From Priapulus caudatus (lineage: Eukaryota > Priapulida > Priapulimorpha > Priapulimorphida > Priapulidae), in the NCBI RefSeq assembly GCF_000485595.1, contig NW_014577064.1:593126-619907 (forward strand): a stretch of 26,782 bases of DNA. Reading direction: 5' to 3'. The position numbers and the translations under genes are program-made. Under the pieces are notes generated by a model. That model made no database searches. It was given only the letters and a program-made list of their open reading frames with translations, and was not told the origin of the DNA. This document shows positions 19,181 through 26,782 of the stretch, piece after piece. Every line of letters starts with the position of its first letter. The stretch's first letter is position 1.

Positions 19181-19198
19181 TTGACCTTGACCTTGACC
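19181..19198. promoter_or_regulatory. Tandem nuclear-receptor-type half sites
   Basis: TTGACCTTGACCTTGACC reads on the minus strand as overlapping TCAAGGTCA motifs, the extended half site used by FTZ-F1/SF-1 and ERR-type receptors. No neighbouring gene or promoter is recognised, so function is inference. Confidence 0.25.
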
Positions 19199-20639
19199 GT
19201 GACGCAGGTATGTGTGACACTTCGCGCCTTTTTCTGACGCGGTCGCGCGCAAAGCGCCACGAAATCTTAGCGCCAGCGATTGATATATTACAGGGAGACG
19301 AAAATGCTTTATTGTTTCGGTGGGTATTGCGCAATACAATGGCGATGTCCATCGTGACATCAGTTATGTAGCTGTTAATCACGCGCTAATCACGGCTGTC
19401 ACAATGTTCGTGCGAATAGCCGCACGCCTCTAACTACCTACTTCATTGTGAACTTTTGCTGTGACGTCGTCGAATCTGCTGTTAACTGCTGAGCAGGCGT
19501 CGCGCACCGCCAGTGTTCGCATCGGCTCTTCGAACAGCGGCCTTTATAGTTGGTATGGCGGTATCATGGTGATCATTAGGTGAGCTTTCAGATCTGTAAC
19601 ATTATTCGTAGTGTAGGCAAGGCTAGTAGCCGAGAGTGCGAAGGGTCGGCCCGGGTTATCTGCTATTAGTGCACGAGCGTGTAAAGTTAGTAGACAGTAG
19701 CTTATATAGCATCAGTCAACACAGGCGGGTCTGGGTGAGGTGCAGGGAAGAAAGGAGGAGGTTGGAATTTCTTCGGTCGTTGTTATAGCTTACTAGTTGC
19801 GGGAAACGGGTGTAGTTGCCGCTGCTCTTTGTGATGCCCTCCCCGCCCTCCCCGTGCGCAATTTTCGTTTGGTAATGTTTATTTATTATTTATTTAGCGC
19901 CTTACTAGTTTGTTAGACCCCCGGACGGACGGGTAGCGTTTCGCCTTCATTGCTGACAGTTACCGGTATATAAGCATATCAGGGCTTAGTAGCCCCGACG
20001 AGCTGCAGACGTCTCTCTCTCCTGCCTTTCTCCACACATGCACCTGGCACTTCTTCACGTGCAAATGCTCAGACGCAACACAAACTCCTGCACACTTACA
20101 GCCGAACGTTAAAATCACGTGGTCGACATCACTGGGTCGGCAGTGATGACAAAATACGAGAAGGCCCTTGCTGTAGTTTTGGACTGCGCTATTTCCTTTA
20201 CTACGTTGCCTACTTTATAGAATCGAGTGTCATTGCAAGTTCGAGGGGGATCCCCTCGCCGCATCTAGACCGTCTGCGAGAATCGGAATGACGAGGTATA
20301 TCTGCGTATCTGTTTATGCTCTATAAAGCACGGTACTGCGTGCGGGATTGCAATAATGCTCTTTTGTAACGTGGCTTGCTCGTTTGGTATAGGACTAGTA
20401 TAATCTCGCTAGGACAACCGGTGTTTCTTGAGAAATAATACCATGAAATTTAGCCATAAGCCGTGAAAGGTATATATAAACTAATAAATCAATAAATATA
20501 AGTATATATAATATATATATATATACACTCTCGTGAATGTTTGTGTTTCATCGTATTATGCGCGAGGTTTGTGTGGTGACCGTTTTGCTTTCGCATTTAT
20601 TCTTTCTAGACAAGGAATTGCGCGGCCGTGCTGTCAGGG

Positions 20640-22868
20640 TTTGATGGCGGGCTATCAGGCCCGGTGGTTAGCTTGTGGTCATGTAGCCAGTGGATAGTCT
20701 GGCTCATGTAGGCCGTGGATAGCTGGGTCCATGTAGCCGTGGGTACATGGTCATGTAGCTGGTCAATTGTAGCAGTATCTAGCTGGTCAATGTAGCCGGA
20801 GGTAGCTGGTCTATTTAGCCGTAGGTAGCTGGTCAGGTAGCCGTGGGTAGTTGGTTCATTGTAAGGCTTGGTCATGTAGCCGTGGTTACCGGTCCATGTA
20901 GCCGTGGGTAGCTGGTCATGATAGGCCGTGGTAGCTGGTCATGTAGCCCGTGGTTAGCTATGGTCATGTGCCCGTGGGTAGCTGGTCATAGTAGGCCAGT
21001 GGTAGGCTGGTCATGGTAGCCGTGGTTAGCTGGTCATGTAGTCCGTGGTTAGTCTGTCAATAGTACCGTGTGGTAGCTGGTCGTGTAGCGCGTGGTAGCT
21101 GGTCATGTAGCCGGTGGTAGCGGTCATCGTAGCCCGTGGTAGCTGGTCGTTGTAGCCGTGGGTAGCTGGTCATGTAGCCGTGGGTAGCTGGTCATGTAGC
21201 CGTGGTTAGCTGGTCATGTAGCCGTGGGTAGCTGGTCATGTAGCCGTGGGTAGCTGGTCATGTAGCCGTGGGTAGCTGGTCATGTAGCCGTGGGTAGCTG
21301 GTCATGTAGCTGGTCATGTAGCCGTGGTGTAGCTAGTCATGTAGGCCGTGGTTAGCTGTCATGTAGCCGTGGTAAGCTTGGTCATGTAGCCGTGTGGTAG
21401 GCTGGTCATGTAGCCGGGTTAGCTGGTCATGTAGCCCAGTGGGTAGCTGTCATGTAGCCGTGGGTAGCTGGTCCATGTAGCCGTGGTAGCTGGTCATGTA
21501 GGCCGTCGGGTACATTGGTCGTGTAGCCGTGGGTACTGAGTCAAGTAAGGCCGTGGTTAGCTGGTCATTGTAGGCCGTGGGTACTGTCATGTAGCCGTGG
21601 ATAAGCTGTCAGGTAGCCGTGGTTAGTTGGTCATGTACCGTGGTAGCTGGTACAGTAGGCCGTGGTAGCTGGTCATGTAGCCGTGGGTAGCTGGTCATGT
21701 AGCTGGTCATGTAGCCGTGGTTAGCTGGTCATGTAGCCGTGGGTAGCTGGTCGTTGCAGCCTGTGGGTAGCTGTCATGTAGCCGTCGGTTAGCTGTCAAT
21801 GTAGCCGTGGGTAGCTGGTCATGTAGCCGTGGATAGCTGTCATGTAGCCGTGGTAGCTGGTCTGTAGCCGTGGGTAGCTGGTCATGTAGCCGTGGTTAGC
21901 TGGTCATGTAGCCGTGGTTAGCTGGTCATGTAGCGTGGGTGCTGGTCATGTAGCCGTGGGTAGCTGGTCATTAGCCGTGGTTACATGGTCGTGTAGACAG
22001 TGGGTAGCTGGTCATGTAGCCGTGGTAGCTGGTCATGTAGCTTGGTCATGTAGCGTGGTTAGGCTTGGTCATGTAGCTGGTTCATGTAGGCCCGTGGTTA
22101 GTTGGTCCTATGTACCGTGGGTAGCTGGTCATGTAGCCGTAGGTAACTAGGTCCATGTAGCCGTGGTTAAAGGCTGTCATGTAGCCGTGGGTAGCTGGTC
22201 ATGTAGCCGTGGGTAGCTGGTCATGTAGCCGTGGGTAGCTGGTCATGTAGGGCCCGTGGATAGCTGGTCCATGTAGCTGTGGGTACTGTCATGTAGTCCG
22301 GTGGTTAGCCTGGTCCATGTAGCCGGTCATAGTAGGCCGTGGGCTAGCTGGTCATGTAGCCGTGGTTGGGCTGTCATGTAGCCGTGGGTAGCATGGTCAT
22401 GTAGCCCGTGGGTAGCTGGTCTATGTAGCCGTGGTAGCTGGTCATGGTAGCTCGTGGGTAGCTGGTCATGTAGGGCTGGTCATGTAGCCGTGGGTAGGCT
22501 GGTCATGTAGCCGTGAGTTAGCTGGTCATGTAGCGTGGGTAGGATGGTCATGTAGCCGTGTGTAGGCATGGTCATCGTACCGTGGTTAGCTGGTCATGTA
22601 GCCGTGGGTAGGCGTGGTCATGTAGCGGCGGTCATTAGCCCCGTGGTTAGGGCTGTCATGTAGCCGTGTAGCTGGTCATGTAGCCGTGGTTAGCTGAGTC
22701 ATGTAGCCGTGGGTAGGCTGGTCATGTAGCTGGTCATAGTAGCCGTGGTTAGCTGGTATGTAGCCGTGGGTAGCTTGGTACATGTAGCCCGGGGTAGCTG
22801 GTTCGTGTAGGCTGTCATAGTAGCTTGGTCATGTAGCCGTGGGTAAAGCTGGTCATGTAGCCGTGGTT
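20640..22868 (+). repeat. 22-bp minisatellite, about 100 copies
   Basis: The consensus is AGCCGTGGGTAGCTGGTCAT followed by GT. Units are nearly identical at 21160-21310, 21680-21760 and 22190-22240. Most others carry single-base insertions or deletions. G is strongly favoured on the plus strand. No gene lies inside. Confidence 0.95.
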
Positions 22869-23757
22869 GCAGGTTATGCTGCCAGCGCGTGGGTACAGCT
22901 ATGCTGCAGCCGTGGTGATGCAGGCTATGCTGCAGCCGTGGGTAACAGGCTATGCTGCAGCCGTGGTGATGCAGGCTATGCTGCAGCCGTGGTAACAGGC
23001 TAATGCCTGGCAGCCGTGTGTGGCAGGCTATGCTGCAGCCTGGGTTGCAGGTTAATGCTGCAGCGTGGGTAGCAGGCGTATGGCTGCAGCGTGGGTAGCA
23101 AGCTATGCAGCAAGCCGTGGTTGCAGTTATGCCTGGCAGCCGTGGTGCAGAGTTATAGCACTGGCAAGCCGATGGATAGCAGGCTATGCTGCAGACCGCG
23201 TGGGTAGCAGGCTATGCTGCAGCCGTGGGTTGCAGGTTATGCTGCAGCCGTGGGTTGCAGGTTATGCTGCAGCCGTGGGTAGCAGCTATGCTGGGCAGCC
23301 GGTGGGTACAGGCTATGCTGGCAGGCCCGGGGGATGCAGGCTTATGTTCTGCAGCCGTGGTTGGCAGGTTGTATGCTGCCAGCCGTGGTTGGCCAGGTTA
23401 TGCTGCAGTCCGTAGGTGATCAGGCTATGCGGGCAGCCGTGGTAGCAGCTATGCTGCAGCCGTGTGAATGCAGCTATGCTGCAGCCCCGTGGTTCAGTTA
23501 TGCGCGCCGTGGGTAGGCAGGCATGCATGGGCAGACGTGGGTAGCAGGCTTATGCTGCAGCCGTGGTGATGCAGGCCTATGCTGCAGCCAGTGGGTAAAA
23601 CAGGCTATGGCTGCAGCCGGGGTTGCAGGTTATGCTACAGCCGTGGGTAGCAGGTTATGCTTGCAGCCGTGGTAACAGGCTATGGCTGGCAAGCCGTGGA
23701 TGATGCCAGGCTATGCTGCAGCCGTGGTTGCAGGTTATGCTGCAGCCGTGGGTAACA
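22868..23757 (+). repeat. 25-bp minisatellite sharing a core with the preceding array
   Basis: About 35 copies of AGCCGTGGGTAGCAGGCTAT followed by GCTGC occur, with TTGCAGGTT and GATGCAGGCT variants. The first 13 bases of the unit equal those of the 22-bp unit, and the switch occurs abruptly near 22868. Reading frames in this interval are repeat artefacts. Confidence 0.93.
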
Positions 23758-24285
23758 GACGCTGCTCAAACTGCCATGAGATTCTTTTAAACGTCTTTAG
23801 TGCTTAGCTTTACATTTGCTAGCAGGGGTTTTCTAACGACGTTGTATAGGTTGATTGTCGTGCGCGATGCGGAAGAACATGATTTCTGTAAATAATGCGG
23901 CGGTTAGAGAGCTGTTGTCGGCTTTATTATACGTCTTGTTGTTATTATATTGTTAAGAAGACAGTCCCGTTCTTCTAAGTAATAAGGGGTTTTACAAAGT
24001 TTTTTTGAAGAGGTTGAGAAGGTGTTTTTGCTATATTTCTCCGATGTTTTAGCAAGGGGTGTGTTTGGTTAAGGGGGAGGTGAAGTTGGTAGTCGGGGCA
24101 ACTGTGTATCTCTATTTACCTGGTTTTAAGCTTGCTACTTGCTTTCTGTTGACTGCTGTTGGTTGCGCGCAGGCGCTACTATTATGCGCGCACAATTCTG
24201 CCAGGTTACTCTTGTTTTCAAGCACGCGCGCTTGTGTAGCATGTCGTAAAGTTCCATTCATGGAACGCATGACAACGTTGTCGCG
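23758..24285. other. Non-coding stretch
   Basis: This is unique, T-rich sequence after the array ends. An open frame at 24059-24289 has no recognisable domain and no supporting context. I see nothing else. Confidence 0.5.
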
Positions 24286-24470
24286 CTGATAACATGCTAT
24301 AAGCCATGGTGTACCGCCCGGGCAACGTGTCTGCTGATAACGTGCTATAGCATGGTGTGCTGCCCGGCAACGTGTCTGCTGATAACGTGCTATAGCATGG
24401 TGTGCTGCCCGGGCAACGTGTCTGCTGATAACATGCTATAGCATGGTGTGCTGCCCGGGCAACGTGTCTG
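24286..24470 (+). repeat. Four copies of a 46-bp repeat
   Basis: Copies start at 24286, 24334, 24379 and 24425 (CTGATAACGTGCTATAGCAT, then GGTGTGCTGCCCGGGCAACG, then TGTCTG), ending at 24470. They differ by only a few bases, so this array is young or well maintained. It contains the palindromes GCTATAGC and GCCCGGGC. Confidence 0.93.
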
Positions 24471-24887
24471 CTGAGGCGAAGTCACGATCTCAGGTCAGTG
24501 GCCAGGTCGCTAGCTGCATGCAGTTTTATCCGATTTACTCGAACATTTATTTGATGCAAGTTCGATCATGCTTGTGAATTGTCATGTTTACGCTGGATAT
24601 TTCCTTGGCGGCTGCATTACCCGCCTCGGAGGCAGGTAGGCTTTAGAGGCAGCTGCTTCCGCTGCGACATGCCTTGTGTGCGGCGGTAAACACATGCGCT
24701 AGCGGTGGATGACGAATCGCTATACTGAGAGGGGTGTAAAAATGCTTCCTTGAAATTCAGTGTAATAATACAGCATCTGTATAAAATGCAACTGTCTCAT
24801 GTTTTTGTGTTATGAACTTATGAGTATCGTTTGTGAGCTGGTTTGTCTGATTTGGTTTCTGAGCGGAATTAGCGCACACGATTTCAC

Positions 24888-24896
24888 ACGCACGCC

Positions 24897-24927
<31 letters not shown>
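24888..24927. repeat. (ACGC)n microsatellite
   Basis: Nine or more uninterrupted CACG/ACGC tetramers form an alternating purine-pyrimidine tract. Confidence 0.9.
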
Positions 24928-25604
24928 GCACTGGCGCCATTTTCGAACTATTCGTCAGTAGTTGTCGGCTATTCTGCTGTAATGCTGTGAGACCCAACAC
25001 AAAGTTTGTGTTTAGTAACTGGCAATCCGCGGAAACGTGTGGATTTTGACCCCTTGTCGTATCGGACCGGTGACTGCATGCGTCCACTGTAAGTCGGACG
25101 TTGGTGAGGGCGCGCAGATACGCGAACACGTTTTCGCTAAAAAAAGAGAGCGGTGTGGTTAGAAGCTATACATGAACGTGATCCGGTAGATGTGCAGAAA
25201 CGTGGTGCAGTGAAACGGTGATTGCATTCGCGAATAGCGACCCATCGCATCGTGTTTGCCTTCCTCGCTCGACCGCGCACGCTCGCCTTCACAATCTCGC
25301 TATTTGCTTTCTCGTGAACTCCCTTCTTTATCTCGATCACTCTCTCGCACTATCTTGCTCTGTTTCAAGCGCTCTATGTATACGAGTATTCGCATTTCGC
25401 GCTTCTCCAACTCCCTCTTACGCGGGATCTCACGCGTTTTTCTTTCTCGTCCACTCGTTTGCCTGTCTGTCTCTCTTCTCCCTCCATCTCACCCCTTCGC
25501 TCTCGTATCCCTCTGTTTCTCTGTCAAGTCAAATACGACGCACGCGCTTCTCGCAGCGCACGCACGCACGCACGCACGCATCCATCTCAATCTCTACCCC
25601 GTCC

Positions 25605-25687
25605 CTAATCTATCTCTCTCTCTCTCTCTTCTCTCTCCTCTCTCTCTCCTTCTCTCTCTCTCTCTTCTCTCTCTCTCGCTCTCTCTC

Positions 25688-25718
<31 letters not shown>

Positions 25719-25767
25719 ATCTCTCTCTATCTATCTTTCTCTCTTTCTTCTCTCTCTCTCTCTCTCT

Positions 25768-25810
<43 letters not shown>

Positions 25811-25811
25811 T
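25605..25811. repeat. (CT)n polypyrimidine tract followed by (TA)n
   Basis: About 170 bases are almost only C and T, mostly TCTCTC with TTCTC interruptions. A run of roughly 16 TA dinucleotides begins near 25779. The long Ser/Leu-rich reading frames across it are not genes. Confidence 0.93.
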
Positions 25812-26697
25812 GTACATATATATCTTGCTCTCATTTCGCTACCCTCTCTCTTTCTCTAGATCACATTGACCCCTACTCCGTTTATGCTGTGGATGTCTTC
25901 GCCGATATGAATCTTCCGCGTCTACACTTGCGAATCTATCTATATGTCAGATCTAATATTTCATCCTACGCTCTATCTAAAAACGAGACTAGATTAGAAA
26001 TCATCTTCAACGCTCGGGTCTTTCTGTTGCGGTGGCCCGCCATCGATCTTCATCAGTGCGTTGTGTTATGACTCGCTCAGCTTTGCGCAAGGCCTGCAAG
26101 CTATTTTGCTGCAGCGGGGTTGCACGAGAGCCGTCGCAATGCTTGCTTGCTCACTTCTTATTGCTGCAGGCGAGGGCAGGTGCTCGATCGGCTGTGCTCC
26201 GCGTGCACAATTCTTTTACGCCACGGCGGCCGGTTGCCAACGTTACAAACACATGAGGTCAGTGATCGCTGACGTCGCAAACTTGTGGGGTCATTGATCA
26301 AGCGGCAAGGCATCTTAAATATATATGCACATACAAGGAACACTCCGTCGGTGTGCAGTACTGTTCTCTTTATTGTGGCATACGTATGCTAACATTCAAC
26401 AGACGCATATCTGTCAACATTTGAAAACCTCTGAGGGTTTTTGATCGGGGTCTTATCTTATTTTATTGCGTAGATTAGCATTAATTTGTCCGGTAGGTGG
26501 CGAGATTTTCATTGTCCCGACAGAGCAATTAATTAATATCTAAATGATCTCAATAAATATATCTGATTATACTTGCTCTGACTCGCTGAAATATTTCAAC
26601 TTAAAAGTTAGCATTACGCTCTAATTTTTAACTTAAATATAAGCACAACTAAAAAAACAAAACCTAAACTAAAATAAACCTGCTAATATACCACTAT

Positions 26698-26782
26698 ACA
26701 GTGCAGGTGCAACCTCTATTAACGTGGCCCACTCTATTCAACTTGTCGTTATAGCCAAAATTTCTATTCGAAATTGTAGGTA
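26698..26782 (+). mobile_element. Possible edge of a pogo/Tigger-type DNA transposon
   Basis: After a TA dinucleotide, CAGTGCAGGTGCAACCTCTA followed by TTAACG resembles the CAGT..AACCTCTATTAACG inverted-repeat ends of pogo-family elements. The downstream ACTCTATTCAAC..GTCGTTATAGCC is also of that style. The window ends before any transposase or second inverted repeat. Confidence 0.3.

Larger units (their letters stand above)
17327..20639. other. Downstream intergenic stretch without a recognised gene
   Basis: This stretch holds two small repeat clusters (17420-17620 and 17746-17860), a possible tRNA-like SINE remnant near 18455-18520, and a triple TGACCT motif at 19181-19198. A T/A-rich patch lies near 20490-20527. 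No clear AATAAA polyadenylation signal lies within about 500 bases after the Sbf stop, so the transcript end is not placed. Confidence 0.5.
24471..26690. other. Non-coding stretch with microsatellites
   Basis: No gene is recognised. It holds (ACGC)n tracts at about 24890-24927 and 25556-25580, and the (CT)n/(TA)n tract at 25605-25811. A segment after CTCTAG at 25860 stays open for about 70 codons on the plus strand, but I could not identify it. The end is AT-rich. Confidence 0.5.

Noticed and set aside
20640-23757. CRISPR-like array
   Set aside because: Units are head-to-tail with no distinct spacers, in an animal genome. It is a minisatellite.
25218-25859. A 213-codon Ser/Leu frame
   Set aside because: Most of it is the translated (CT)n/(TA)n tract, and the upstream part has no recognisable domain.
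25861-26071. Possible exon after CTCTAG (DPYSVYAVDVFADMN)
   Set aside because: It looks coding-like and follows a pyrimidine tract, but that tract is a microsatellite, no good donor follows, and I recognise no protein.

Overview
This is animal nuclear DNA: an intron-rich eukaryotic gene set in AT-rich, repeat-laden non-coding sequence, with GT-AG introns and no bacterial gene organisation. The only gene I can identify is the C-terminal half of the SET-binding factor gene Sbf (the MTMR5/MTMR13 family), a pseudophosphatase myotubularin. The predicted protein has a C1 zinc finger between the myotubularin domain and the C-terminal PH domain. I associate that arrangement with invertebrate Sbf proteins and not with vertebrate SBF1/SBF2, so the source is probably an invertebrate. 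I cannot name the species.

Gene layout. Eleven plus-strand exons lie at 7916-8020, 8435-8620, 8978-9197, 11423-11511, 12534-12770, 13049-13141, 13301-13505, 13947-14105, 14496-14653, 16047-16178 and 17151-17326. Every splice junction joins in phase. They encode the end of the dead phosphatase domain, the coiled-coil-like region, C1, and PH. The exons that should precede them are also in the window but on the minus strand, at 3980-4039, 3407-3518 and 315-550. The last of these joins the exon at 7916 in phase and at the position expected from human SBF1/SBF2. A block that includes 315-4039 is therefore inverted relative to the rest of the gene, either as an assembly error or as a real rearrangement. 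This is the most important observation in the window. The last exon also needs a one-base correction to read through the end of the PH domain.

Repeats. About 6 kb is degenerate minisatellite: a 24-bp-like C-rich array (about 5400-6990), a 21-bp array filling most of the last intron (16195-17045), about 100 copies of a 22-bp unit (20640-22868), a related 25-bp array (22868-23757), and smaller 30-bp, 41-45-bp and 46-bp repeats (17420-17620, 17746-17860, 24286-24470). Two short inverted-repeat elements resembling MITEs lie at 660-1013 and 15352-15579. The second carries telomere-type CCCTAA repeats and a 34-bp perfect palindrome. Microsatellites include long GT-rich introns (9198-11160), a (GA)n tract (13640-13800), ACGC repeats, and a 200-bp (CT)n tract followed by (TA)n (25605-25811).

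The 9 kb downstream of the Sbf stop codon (17327-26782) holds no gene I can support. I found no rRNA, convincing tRNA, CRISPR array or novel defence-type system.
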